From positions 24,734-88,733 of the forward strand of contig CAJUEJ010000015.1 in the NCBI GenBank assembly GCA_910585435.1: 64,000 nt of DNA, given 5' to 3'. The position numbers were made by a program, and so were the translations under genes. The notes under the pieces were generated by a model. That model searched no databases, was not told the DNA's origin, and was given only the letters and a program-made list of their open reading frames with translations. Of the stretch, positions 26,749 to 34,933 are shown in pieces. This stretch comes from an uncultured Hungatella sp. (GTDB lineage Bacteria > Bacillota > Clostridia > Lachnospirales > Lachnospiraceae). Each line of letters begins with the position of its first letter. Within the stretch, counting starts at the first letter, position 1.

Positions 26749-28101
26749 ATGCCGTTGGTAAGTATTATTATTCCGGTTTACAATGCCGAAAAAACCATTG
26801 ACAGATGTGTGGACAGTGTCCTGAATCAGACATATAAAGACTTTGAGCTTCTTCTGCTGGATGATGGCAGCACAGATGGTTCGGGAGGGATATGCGATGG
26901 GTATGCAAAAAAGGATCCGCGTATCCGTGCGGTGCACAAGGAAAATTCGGGGGTGTCGGATACCCGCAATCAGGGGATTGCCATGGCAAAGGGTGAGTAC
27001 CTGCAATTTTTGGACAGCGATGACTGGCTTATGCCAAACGGGACAGAGAGCTTTGTGCGCGCTGTCACATCCTGTCCCTGTGATATGGTAATCGCAGATT
27101 TTTACAGGGTGGTTGGAGAGAGGGTGTCGCAGAAAGGCGACATCCAGAGAGAAGGCGTCATCGACAGGGAAGAATACGCTGTCCAAATGATGCAGAAACC
27201 GGCAGATTTTTATTATGGGGTTTTGTGGAACAAATTTTATAAGCGCTCTGTCATAGAAAATTATGGGATAAAGATGGATACTGCTATAAACTGGTGTGAG
27301 GATTTCCTGTTTAACCTGGAATATGTCCGGCATATCAGCCGCGTGTATGTCCTCAGGGTTCCAGTGTATTATTACGTAAAGACAAAGGGATCCCTGGTAA
27401 CCCAGGGGCTCAGTGTAAAAAAGACGATTCAGATGAAGCGTACGGTCTTTGCCTATTACAATGCTTTCTACAAGGATGTTTTCGGTGAGGAGGAGTATGA
27501 AAAATGGAAGGGAAGGATATACGGTTTCCTTCTTGATGCAGCTGGTGACGGGACGGTGTTGTCTTTAAGCGGAACAGGAAGCTGCAGGCTGGGGGACGAG
27601 AGAGGCAATGTAAGCGAGAGCGTGCAGCAGGGGGAGGGAGTATTCTTTGACCTTTACAGGGAGAGGCAGCTGTGGGAAAAGCTGTTTGATACCGTGGCGG
27701 TAAGGCACAGTATGACTGCAGTTGACGTGAAGGTCCTGTATTTCCTGAACCAGCAGTATAAAGGCTGTACGGAAAAGGAGACGGCGGCTGTTCTGAATCT
27801 TTCCAGAATGGCCTTGTCCGCAGCTCTTCAGAGGCTGCTGGCACTGAAGCTGCTGATACCGCCCCCAAGGCAGGACAGAAGGATGAAGGGGGAATACACA
27901 GACCGGGAAAAGCAGCAGGAGGACAAGAAAAAAGCGGCCATGAAAGAATACAGGGTGACACAGGAGGCAGAGGAGATCTTGTCAGAATTGCTGTTTTTGG
28001 AGCAGGTACTCTACGGAGGGTTTTCAAAGGAAGAAATCGAGACATACGAAATGCTGGATGAAAAACGGAGGAAAAATATAAAAGCAGCGCTGAGGATATA
28101 A
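26749..28101 (+). CDS. GT2 glycosyltransferase fused to a MarR-like winged-helix domain
   Basis: A 450-residue protein. Residues ~1-225 are a family 2 glycosyltransferase (VSIIIPVYNAEKTIDRCVDS, DDGSTDGS and the metal-binding LDSDDW). Residues ~225-310 are a linker region. Residues ~320-450 look like a MarR-type winged helix: MTAVDVKVLYFLNQQY, TEKETAAVLNLSRMALSAAL as helix-turn-helix, a basic wing, then a long C-terminal helix ending in MLDEKRRKNIKAAL. The frame is continuous with no sign of a sequencing join. Start ATG 26749 (GTG 26743 is also possible). Acceptor and DNA target are unknown. Confidence 0.75.
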   Translation: MPLVSIIIPVYNAEKTIDRCVDSVLNQTYKDFELLLLDDGSTDGSGGICDGYAKKDPRIRAVHKENSGVSDTRNQGIAMAKGEYLQFLDSDDWLMPNGTESFVRAVTSCPCDMVIADFYRVVGERVSQKGDIQREGVIDREEYAVQMMQKPADFYYGVLWNKFYKRSVIENYGIKMDTAINWCEDFLFNLEYVRHISRVYVLRVPVYYYVKTKGSLVTQGLSVKKTIQMKRTVFAYYNAFYKDVFGEEEYEKWKGRIYGFLLDAAGDGTVLSLSGTGSCRLGDERGNVSESVQQGEGVFFDLYRERQLWEKLFDTVAVRHSMTAVDVKVLYFLNQQYKGCTEKETAAVLNLSRMALSAALQRLLALKLLIPPPRQDRRMKGEYTDREKQQEDKKKAAMKEYRVTQEAEEILSELLFLEQVLYGGFSKEEIETYEMLDEKRRKNIKAALRI

Positions 28102-28112
28102 GGAGGAAGGCT

Positions 28113-28571
28113 ATGGATGCGGGTGAACAGAAAAGGCCCCATAAAGGTACGAGCAAAGGAGGCAGCTGTAAGAGAGCAGGCCTGCTATGGAATATACTGT
28201 GGAGTGTAATCATAACCTGTACACTCAGTACGATCCTGTGGATCGGATTTCACGGAGTCCCTCTTGCAGGACTGCCAAAAAAAGAGGAGGTACAAAGTAT
28301 TACTGTCCTCTGCGAGGGAGCCGGCCAAAGGGAGATTACAGATGATGCCAATATAGAGCTTTTAATAAAGGCCGCCAATCTTCTTAACTACCGAATCGGC
28401 GGTGAAACAGACAAAAACCCAATCATCACGGTTACATATCATCTGGCAAATGGAGAGGACATTACGCTGAAGGCCAATGGCACAACTATGTGGTGGCATG
28501 GGAAAAGCCATTCTTTAAAAGAGGAAAATGTATTTGTTAACATTATACGGGGCTTGTTTTTTGATATGTAG
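28113..28571 (+). CDS. Single-pass membrane hypothetical protein
   Basis: A 152-residue protein with one transmembrane helix at ~26-48 (LLWNILWSVIITCTLSTILWI) and a small external domain. It contains HLANGEDITLKANGTTMWWHG, like small putative lipoprotein/DUF5301-type domains, but the match is weak. The ribosome site is AAGGAGGAAGGCT. It starts 11 bases after the GT2 fusion gene and is likely cotranscribed. Confidence 0.6.
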   Translation: MDAGEQKRPHKGTSKGGSCKRAGLLWNILWSVIITCTLSTILWIGFHGVPLAGLPKKEEVQSITVLCEGAGQREITDDANIELLIKAANLLNYRIGGETDKNPIITVTYHLANGEDITLKANGTTMWWHGKSHSLKEENVFVNIIRGLFFDM

Positions 28572-28593
28572 GTATCCGGCGATAGCTTACGAT

Positions 28594-28630
28594 TGCCCGC
28601 ACAGTCCTTGAGTGGGAAGCTGTGCGGGCA
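28594..28630. terminator. Hairpin between convergent genes
   Basis: Stem TGCCCGCACAG / CTGTGCGGGCA with a 15-base loop, 22 bases after the hypothetical gene and facing the OLD-type gene. No T run follows on the plus strand. Confidence 0.55.
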
Positions 28631-28713
28631 GGGATGATGTGGCTCATGACTCGGTTCACAGTCCGCTTGTGTCCGGCCAGACAGGGTGCGGGATATGGAG
28701 ACAGGGGAGGCTG

Positions 28714-30576
28714 TCAATGGTCCGCGGCGGATTTCCGGCTTTCAAAGAAGGGGAAGGCGTCTATGGCATCTAAAATATCCTGAAAATCTTCCCTGGGGGC
28801 AAGCCCAATATACCTGGAGAGAATTTCGTTTTCCTGTTTCTTAAAAGGGCCGTAAAAGATATCATAGAGATTGTGGCCCCGCATACAGATTTTAAAAAGC
28901 TCAAAATTCTCTTTCAGGTCATCCACACAGCAGATTTCCCTGCCTAAAAGCTGTGTCAGATGGCGGCCGCTTACCAGGCGGTGAAGGTATTCTGTCCATT
29001 TTTCAAAAAGGGTCTGCCAGAAGGCCTCCTCACTTTCCACGATGCCGAGGGCTGCCATGACAGCCGGATTGAGAAAATAATTCTCAAAGGAGTAGTACTT
29101 CAGGATCAGTACATTGCGGCGGCGGACCTTGGGCAGTTTGTCGATGTCCTGGGCATTGCGTTCGTCGTAATACTGGCACAGATCAGAGGCCAGCTTTATG
29201 GGATCCTTGCCGTCGCCGTCCCGGATCATCAGAAACTGATCCTTTAGATAGACCTGGTTCATGTATTTTAAATTGGCGTAGGTCTTTATGTTGGTGCAGC
29301 TGTTGGTAGTCAGGATGGAGATGCGGGACAGCTGGCCGTTTGAATCGTGCAGCTCCGGATAGTATTTTTTCAGCAGGAGAGGCAGGCGGCTTTTATCCTG
29401 TTTGCCTTCTACGATAAAGACAAAGCTGACGTTTAAAAGATCGTTGGCCCCATAGCCAAGATCATCCAGGATCTGGTCAATGTCTGCATGCTCCCGGACA
29501 AAGGGGCGGTCATCGAAGCTGGTAACCACCTGACAGAGCTGACGGCTGGTAAAGTTGGCAATCAGGTTGGGGGAGTGGGTGGAAAAAATAACCTGGTTTT
29601 TCTTGGACAGCCGGTACAGAATGGCTCCTGCCGTCTTTTGGAGGGACGGGTGGAGAAAAAGTTCCGGATATTCTACCATGATGATGCTGGGAATCTGTTT
29701 CTCGCTTTCGATGTAGGTTTCCAGAAGAGACAGCATGTAGATGCTTTTCATGCCGTTGCTTAAGTCCTCAATAGGCTTGGGATTCTGTTCTTCATCCCGT
29801 TTGGTCTCGGCGGTTAAGCGAAAGACAGAGTCAGGGTTGCAGGCCAGGGTGTAAAGAATCTCCTCGATCCCCCCGTTTTTCCGGTAATTTTCATTGACTC
29901 TCTCCGAAAAATCCCCCAGGTTCAGCTGATACATCTTGTATTCCAGAAGCCGGGCGGTTTCACACAGCAGCAGCTCTTCCGGCTTTTTCTGGTTGATTAA
30001 GCCGATGCAGCTGAAGCACTGGTTGCACAGCTTGGAGGGACTGAACATGCAGGTGTTGGAGCGCAGGCGCTTAAGCTGCTCATCCTCCTGAAAAAGCAGC
30101 AGATCCTCCTGGAAAGCGGTAAGCTGGCGCTGGGTGTCAATAAAGTACAGCCGGGGAAGCAGCTGTGGAATAAAGCTGTTGTGCTTTCGCAGGCCGTCGT
30201 GGTAACGGATATCCTGGCTGTGATTGATGATGCAGGTAAAGGAAAGCTGCCTGCCGTCAAAGGAGGGAAGCTTGGCGCAGAAATCTTTTTTCCAGGGGTC
30301 GAACCGTTTGTACTGGCTGACGATTCCATGGACATGGAACTGCTCCAGATCCTGTTTGGTCAGGCTTAAGGTCATGGAAATCTCGATGTTCTGGTTTTTC
30401 TCGTTGAAATCATCTCTGGATACAGTATAGCTTCCCAGGGCGGCACGGACAGCCTTTAGGATGCCGGTCTTGCCGGTGTTGTTTTTTCCTACCAGAATCA
30501 GGGCATTTTCAATGTTTTCAATCTGCAGGTTTTCGATGGATTTAAAATTATGTATAGACAGGCTGGTAATCTGCAT
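28714..30576 (-). CDS. OLD-family AAA ATPase/nuclease with TOPRIM domain
   Basis: A 620-residue protein of the OLD type. An SMC-like ATPase comes first: Walker A GKNNTGKTGIL at ~32, signature-like DLSNGMKSIYMLSLLE and Walker B region IIMVEYPELFLHPSLQ. A TOPRIM nuclease domain follows from ~385 (FVFIVEGKQDKSRLP). Between the ATPase motifs, around residue 175, is a four-cysteine cluster (CMFSPSKLCNQCFSC), unusual for OLD and possibly metal-binding. No UvrD-like helicase partner is adjacent, so it is not a Gabija pair. OLD proteins act in DNA repair or phage defence. Confidence 0.85.
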   Translation of the reverse strand: MQITSLSIHNFKSIENLQIENIENALILVGKNNTGKTGILKAVRAALGSYTVSRDDFNEKNQNIEISMTLSLTKQDLEQFHVHGIVSQYKRFDPWKKDFCAKLPSFDGRQLSFTCIINHSQDIRYHDGLRKHNSFIPQLLPRLYFIDTQRQLTAFQEDLLLFQEDEQLKRLRSNTCMFSPSKLCNQCFSCIGLINQKKPEELLLCETARLLEYKMYQLNLGDFSERVNENYRKNGGIEEILYTLACNPDSVFRLTAETKRDEEQNPKPIEDLSNGMKSIYMLSLLETYIESEKQIPSIIMVEYPELFLHPSLQKTAGAILYRLSKKNQVIFSTHSPNLIANFTSRQLCQVVTSFDDRPFVREHADIDQILDDLGYGANDLLNVSFVFIVEGKQDKSRLPLLLKKYYPELHDSNGQLSRISILTTNSCTNIKTYANLKYMNQVYLKDQFLMIRDGDGKDPIKLASDLCQYYDERNAQDIDKLPKVRRRNVLILKYYSFENYFLNPAVMAALGIVESEEAFWQTLFEKWTEYLHRLVSGRHLTQLLGREICCVDDLKENFELFKICMRGHNLYDIFYGPFKKQENEILSRYIGLAPREDFQDILDAIDAFPFFESRKSAADH

Positions 30577-30732
30577 GGCAGGGCCTCCTTCTTACTATAT
30601 ATGGCAGTTACAGTATACAACCGGTAGAGCGAATGTTTATAGGCGCTTAAAAATAGTATAGATAAGGATAAGAGAAAATGCAAGAGGCGGCAGAAAGGTT
30701 TTAAAAGTACAGCTTCAGGAAGGAGAATAGGG

Positions 30733-31617
30733 ATGAATCCTTTTTATATGCCGTTTACGGCAAGTCCTTTAAAACAGAATGAGACATACCGGGAGGTTCT
30801 TCCGCTGCATCCGGCATTGAGGGGAATTATCCGCTGTTTTTGGGGAAGCGACAGGCCCTATCTGAGAAATGAAGAGAATGCAATGCCAACCCTGGTGGTT
30901 CCGGATACCTGTGCGGATATTATTTACCAGATAGATTATACGGAAAATTCTGTTGCCGGCTATTTCTGTGGCGTCAATGATACCAGCTTCGTAAGTCAGG
31001 TAGATGTAAAGGACGGGCATCTTGTCTCTGTGTTTGCCATACGTTTTTATGCCTGGGAGGCTTGGGCTTTCTCGGAAGATTCTTTGAAAGGCACTATAAA
31101 CAGCCTCTATGATGTACAATCCAGATTTTCCTGGGTGGATAAGGTACTGAGGCCCCAGTTGTTTTTTAAGCAGTCCTTAAAAGAACGGACAGCCCTGGCG
31201 GAGGAGGTGTTTCTGAAACGGCTGTTTTTGGCAAGGCAGAACGACACTATAAGCTATGCCATAAGCCAAATCCTGGACAAGAAGGGCCGGCTGGGCGCTG
31301 ACTGGCTTTCCCGGTCCTGTTTTATAAGCAGCCGCCAGTTGGAAAGGCTGTTTCATGAGTATATCGGGATTACTCCCAAAAAGCTTTGCAATCTTGTGCG
31401 CTATCAGTGTCTTTGGAATGAAATTTTGAGAAATCCTGGGTTTCGTGTGCAGGATGCGGTTTACAAGTACGGATATACAGATCAGTCCCATCTCATGCGG
31501 GAATTTAAGCGCTACCACACCATGGATATTAAAAATGCCCTGGCCTATGCACAGGGTATCCCCCTGTCTGCGGAGGGGAATGTCGGAAATATACAATATT
31601 TTCCCCAAAGTTTATGA
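30733..31617 (+). CDS. AraC family transcriptional regulator
   Basis: A 294-residue regulator. The N-terminal ~130 residues (YREVLPLHPALRGIIRCFWGSD, VVPDTCADIIYQ) match the DUF6597-type sensor domain. The C-terminal ~110 residues carry the double helix-turn-helix (SCFISSRQLERLFHEYIGITPKKL and DAVYKYGYTDQSHLMREFKRYHTM). It is divergent from the OLD-type gene and 75 bases upstream of the DUF3795 gene. The inducer is unknown. Confidence 0.88.
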   Translation: MNPFYMPFTASPLKQNETYREVLPLHPALRGIIRCFWGSDRPYLRNEENAMPTLVVPDTCADIIYQIDYTENSVAGYFCGVNDTSFVSQVDVKDGHLVSVFAIRFYAWEAWAFSEDSLKGTINSLYDVQSRFSWVDKVLRPQLFFKQSLKERTALAEEVFLKRLFLARQNDTISYAISQILDKKGRLGADWLSRSCFISSRQLERLFHEYIGITPKKLCNLVRYQCLWNEILRNPGFRVQDAVYKYGYTDQSHLMREFKRYHTMDIKNALAYAQGIPLSAEGNVGNIQYFPQSL

Positions 31618-31692
31618 TAAAATAAAAAGGCAGATTCCTGCCGGGGCAGGAGGGATTTTATACATATACGATTGTGAAGGAGAGAATAAGCC

Positions 31693-31992
31693 ATGGGAAA
31701 TGATGCTGAATTATTCAGTGTATGCGGGACAGACTGCAGCACTTGCTACTGTTACAAATCCATGTGTGAAGGCTGCAACGCAGCAAGCGGAAAGGTTTTC
31801 CACGTGCCGGAGGGGAAAGCATGTGCCATCTATGACTGTGTTGTAAGCAAAAAGGGACTGAAAAACTGCGGAAAATGCAGCCAGGCCCCCTGTGCCATCT
31901 GGATGAACACAAGAGATCCTAAATTTTCGGATGAAGAATTTGACGAGAATGTCAGGACGCGCATGCAGGCGCTGAAGGACAGGCAGGGCTGA
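31693..31992 (+). CDS. Cysteine-rich DUF3795 protein
   Basis: A 99-residue protein with about 13 cysteines (VCGTDCSTCYCYKSMCEGC, KNCGKCSQAPC), typical of the DUF3795 family, presumed to bind zinc or an Fe-S cluster. The role is unknown. AAGGAGAGAATAAGCC precedes the ATG. It lies directly downstream of the AraC regulator. Confidence 0.8.
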   Translation: MGNDAELFSVCGTDCSTCYCYKSMCEGCNAASGKVFHVPEGKACAIYDCVVSKKGLKNCGKCSQAPCAIWMNTRDPKFSDEEFDENVRTRMQALKDRQG

Positions 31993-32070
31993 GGCTCAGG
32001 AAGGAGCGGCAAGGCGTTTTGAGGAATTTATATGCCGGCCTTGTTTTCAGGAGGGAAGGGAATTATCAGA

Positions 32071-32370
32071 ATGAAGATACTAAACAAAGGCATGGACAGT
32101 GATCTGAAGAAAATACCGGGGATAGGGGTGGATATGGAGCGCCATTTGCAGAATATAGGGATTAGGTGCGTGGCGGATCTGAGAGGGAGAGATCCTGAAA
32201 AGCTGTATCACCTGGATTGCCTGAAAAAGGGGTTTCGGGATGATAAATGTGTGCTGTACGTATTCCACTGTGCGGTGTATTATGCAGAACATGAGACCCA
32301 TGAGCCAGAGAAACTGAAGTGGTGGTATTGGAAGGATAAGGAGTATCCGGAAAAGGAACAGGTTCTTTAA
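32071..32370 (+). CDS. Helix-hairpin-helix protein (Cdd1 / pathogenicity-locus family)
   Basis: A 99-residue protein with an HhH motif (LKKIPGIGVDMERHLQNIGI) followed by the conserved YHLDCLKKGFRDDKCVLYVF and a Trp-rich tail (LKWWYWKDK), as in the Cdd1/PF11731 family. HhH motifs bind DNA non-specifically; the role of the family is unknown. The start at 32071 follows GGAGGGAAGGG. The in-frame ATG at 32032 lacks a ribosome site. A terminator follows. Confidence 0.8.
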   Translation: MKILNKGMDSDLKKIPGIGVDMERHLQNIGIRCVADLRGRDPEKLYHLDCLKKGFRDDKCVLYVFHCAVYYAEHETHEPEKLKWWYWKDKEYPEKEQVL

Positions 32371-32381
32371 AACAGTCTGGG

Positions 32382-32417
32382 GCTGCGGCAAAGTATATTG
32401 CTGCAGCTTCTTTTTTT
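32382..32417 (+). terminator. Rho-independent terminator
   Basis: Stem GCTGCGGCAA / TTGCTGCAGC with a six-base loop, followed by TTCTTTTTTT, 12 bases after the HhH gene. Confidence 0.88.
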
Positions 32418-32438
32418 GGAAAAATGTATAATATTCTA

Positions 32439-32467
32439 TTGACATACAATATTATATGTCATATAAT
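32439..32467 (+). promoter_or_regulatory. Consensus sigma-A promoter with overlapping operator palindrome
   Basis: TTGACA, a 17-base spacer and TATAAT, a perfect match to the housekeeping consensus. The palindrome TGACATA-N8-TATGTCA (32440-32461) spans the -35 box and spacer and is the likely operator of the PadR regulator encoded 55 bases downstream. A strong promoter under local repression is expected. Confidence 0.85.
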
Positions 32468-32522
32468 ATAGAAAACGAAATAATATTATAAGTTTGTAAA
32501 ACCACAGACAAGGAGTGAGAAC

Positions 32523-32840
32523 ATGGTCTTTAATACAGGAGCAGCTCTCCTGGATGCCATTGTACTGGCGGTTGTGTCCAGGGACACGGAAGGAACCTAT
32601 GGGTATAAGATTACGCAGGATGTCAGGGAAGCCATTGACATTTCGGAATCAACGCTGTATCCGGTGCTTCGGAGGTTGCAGAAAGACGAATGTCTGGAAG
32701 TGTATGATCTTGCATTTGATGGACGGAACCGAAGATATTATAAGATTACAGAGAGAGGGCGGGTACAGCTGAATCTGTACCGCGGAGAATGGCATGTCTA
32801 TTCCGGTAGGATATCTAAAATACTTGAGGAGGCTGGCTGA
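32523..32840 (+). CDS. PadR family transcriptional regulator
   Basis: A 105-residue PadR-s1 type repressor. The winged helix is visible as YKITQDVREAIDISESTLYPVLRRLQKDECLEVYD, then GRNRRYYKITERGR in the wing. The preceding site is AAGGAGTGAGAAC. It is the first gene of an operon with DUF1700, DUF4097 and PspC genes, the usual Firmicutes partners. Its stop overlaps the next start by one base (32840). Autorepression through the upstream palindrome is likely. Confidence 0.92.
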   Translation: MVFNTGAALLDAIVLAVVSRDTEGTYGYKITQDVREAIDISESTLYPVLRRLQKDECLEVYDLAFDGRNRRYYKITERGRVQLNLYRGEWHVYSGRISKILEEAG

Positions 32841-33730
32841 TGAGTAAGGAAGAGTTCATGAAGGAACTGGAATATCTGCTTTCCGATATTCCAGATGAAG
32901 ATAAGAAAGACGGACTGGATTATTACCGGGATTATCTGGACGAGGCGGGGGACATGGCAGGCAAAGCTATAGAAGAATTCGGAAGCCCGGAAAGGATCGC
33001 CGCGATTATACGATCGGATATCCGAGGAGATCTGGGAGACGGGGGAGCCTTTACAGAAAGGGGCTATGAGGATGAGCGGTTCAGGGATCCCAATTATCAG
33101 GTGGTTAAAAGACATGATCTGCCGGATATAAATGAGGACAGTGACAGCCGGCAGGCAGGCGGAGGGAATGAGAACCGGGAAGCCTGGAGCAGTCGGGAAA
33201 GCACAGAGGGCCAGGGCGGCTGGAGCAGCAAGAGCAGTACAGAAGATCAAAGCGACTGGAGCAGCCAGGCCGGAGCCGATAAGCGAAGAGGCGGTTTTGA
33301 TGGTACGGGAACACAGGGGGGACAGAGCCGCCCTTTAGGTTCAGGCCCTCAGGGACGCATGGTAAAGATTGTTTTATTTGCAGTATTGGCAATCATAGCG
33401 TTCCCGGCGCTTTTGGGAATCGGTGGAGGTATTTTAGGAGTGGCTGCAGGGGTGATTTCCGTATTCTTTGCAGTGCTTGTGGTGCTGGCGGTTCTGACCT
33501 TTGCGTTGATTTTAGCCGGAATCCTCCTCTGTGTGGCCGGGGTAATCGCCATGTTTACCAGTTTGCTTGACGGACTCTTTTGTTTTGGGGCAGGTCTGTT
33601 GGTGTTGTCTTTTGGCCTGATCTGCCTGGTGATTTCCGCATGGTTTTACGGAAGGCTGGTTCCGTGGATGATACGGGGCTGTGTAAACGGAATCGGCAGT
33701 TTGATTCATAGAAAGGAGCGCAGGGCATGA
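32840..33730 (+). CDS. DUF1700/HAAS-domain membrane protein
   Basis: A 296-residue protein. The N-terminal HAAS domain at ~1-80 (MSKEEFMKELEYLLSDIP, YYRDYLDEAGD) is typically transcribed with PadR. A long Ser/Gly/Gln-rich disordered region (~95-175, with repeats WSSRESTEGQGG and WSSKSSTEDQSD) follows, then four hydrophobic segments (~178-285). The disordered insert is longer than usual and made of roughly 12-residue imperfect repeats. Presumed envelope-stress sensing with the neighbours. Confidence 0.88.
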   Translation: MSKEEFMKELEYLLSDIPDEDKKDGLDYYRDYLDEAGDMAGKAIEEFGSPERIAAIIRSDIRGDLGDGGAFTERGYEDERFRDPNYQVVKRHDLPDINEDSDSRQAGGGNENREAWSSRESTEGQGGWSSKSSTEDQSDWSSQAGADKRRGGFDGTGTQGGQSRPLGSGPQGRMVKIVLFAVLAIIAFPALLGIGGGILGVAAGVISVFFAVLVVLAVLTFALILAGILLCVAGVIAMFTSLLDGLFCFGAGLLVLSFGLICLVISAWFYGRLVPWMIRGCVNGIGSLIHRKERRA

Positions 33731-34644
33731 AAGGATTTACCAAGGTTGTGCTGATACTGGCGGTGTTTAGTTTTCTGTTTGGTACGGCGATTACGGTGGC
33801 AGCTGCTTCCCTGGGAGGACGGATGCCAAGGGCAGTGGTTATAAACAACGGATGGAGGGACGGAGAATGGTTTTTCTTTTCCAGGGGCTCCTCCAGACAC
33901 AGGGAACATAGCTTTCGCACAAGCGATGACGTAGATCAGGATATAAGAGAAGCCCAGGAGAAGAATGGGATAGCAGCAGACATGGATATTGATGCCGTGA
34001 TGAGCAGTGTGGGATGCAGCAAGGTGAAGATATCTGCGGAAGCTGTGGGCCTGGAGATTGTGGAAGGAAGTACAGACGGAACAATCTATCTGATGGAAGC
34101 AGGAAATCTTGTGGAATGGGAACAGGAGGTGGACGACGACACCCTGGAGATCACTGTACGAAGGAAAAACAAAAGGTTTGTGGATATGTCGTGGGATGAT
34201 GAAGGGGCACAGGCAGTTTTAGTGCTTCCGGCAGGGGAAACATTTCCTGAGATGGAAATACAGGCGGAAGCCGGATGTGTGACGGCGGGGCTGCTTACAG
34301 TGAGCAAGCTGAAGCTGGACGCAAGCGCCGGCGACATTACCATAGATTCCGGGGAGGTTCAGGAACTGGATATCAACTGTGCGGCAGGTTCCATAGAGTA
34401 TGTGGGAAAGATCGGGCAAAAGCTGGAGGCAGACTGCCAGGCAGGAAACGTTGAACTCTATCTGACTGGCCAAAAGAAAGACTTTAACTATGAATTTGAG
34501 GTCAGTATGGGAGCTATAAATATTGACGGCGAGTCATACATCAGGCTTGAAACAGAAAAATCTTTGCATTATGATGGGGCTGTGAAGAAAGCGGAGCTGG
34601 AATGTGAAATGGGAAATATTGAGATCTTTTTTTCAGAAGAATAG
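33727..34644 (+). CDS. DUF4097 family beta-helix protein
   Basis: A 305-residue protein with an N-terminal signal anchor (VVLILAVFSFLFGTAITVAAA) and a C-terminal DUF4097 (adhesin-like) right-handed beta-helix at ~100-305 with repeated strands (AGCVTAGLLTVSKLKLDASA, GDITIDSGEVQELDINCAAG, GAINIDGESY). It overlaps the DUF1700 gene by four bases (ATGA). Family members occur with PadR/HAAS/PspC proteins in envelope-stress operons; the biochemical role is unknown. Confidence 0.88.
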   Translation: MKGFTKVVLILAVFSFLFGTAITVAAASLGGRMPRAVVINNGWRDGEWFFFSRGSSRHREHSFRTSDDVDQDIREAQEKNGIAADMDIDAVMSSVGCSKVKISAEAVGLEIVEGSTDGTIYLMEAGNLVEWEQEVDDDTLEITVRRKNKRFVDMSWDDEGAQAVLVLPAGETFPEMEIQAEAGCVTAGLLTVSKLKLDASAGDITIDSGEVQELDINCAAGSIEYVGKIGQKLEADCQAGNVELYLTGQKKDFNYEFEVSMGAINIDGESYIRLETEKSLHYDGAVKKAELECEMGNIEIFFSEE

Positions 34645-34663
34645 AAGAGGAGGAAAATCATTT

Positions 34664-34855
34664 ATGGAAAAGAAATTATATCGTTCTGTAACCAACAAGA
34701 TGCTGTTCGGGGTGTGCGGGGGCCTGGGAGAATATTTCAACGTTGACCCTACGATTGTCAGGCTTTTATGGGCGATTCTGGCATCTACCGGTACGGGGAT
34801 CATCGTGTATTTTATTGCGGCGATCATCATTCCCCAGGATATAGGAATCCGCTGA
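34664..34855 (+). CDS. PspC domain protein
   Basis: A 63-residue PspC-domain protein (KLYRSVTNKMLFGVCGGLGEYFNVDPTIVRL, then one hydrophobic helix and IIIPQD). PspC in other bacteria signals membrane stress. The ATG at 34664 follows AGAGGAGGAAAATC; an in-frame ATG at 34604 inside the previous gene has no such site. It is the last gene of the PadR operon. Confidence 0.92.
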   Translation: MEKKLYRSVTNKMLFGVCGGLGEYFNVDPTIVRLLWAILASTGTGIIVYFIAAIIIPQDIGIR

Positions 34856-34890
34856 TAAAAGGCGCATAACAGAATAGGCCTGCAAAAAAC

Positions 34891-34927
34891 GGGTATACTC
34901 TTAGAAGGTTAAAGAAAGGAGTATACC
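34891..34927 (+). promoter_or_regulatory. Inverted repeat enclosing the SASP ribosome site
   Basis: Arms GGTATACTC (34892-34900) and GAGTATACC (34919-34927), 18 bases apart. The ribosome site AAAGGAG (34915-34921) overlaps the right arm and the ATG follows at 34934. Folding of the leader could hide the ribosome site. Confidence 0.5.
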
Positions 34928-34933
34928 TGTTTT

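Noticed and set aside
26610..26801. A 63-residue open frame upstream of the GT2 fusion
   Set aside because: No ribosome site and overlap with the real start; the 292-base gap otherwise shows only AT-rich divergent promoter-like sequence.
28714..30576. Gabija or retron defence system
   Set aside because: Only the OLD-like protein is present; no UvrD-like GajB, reverse transcriptase or msr-like sequence is adjacent.
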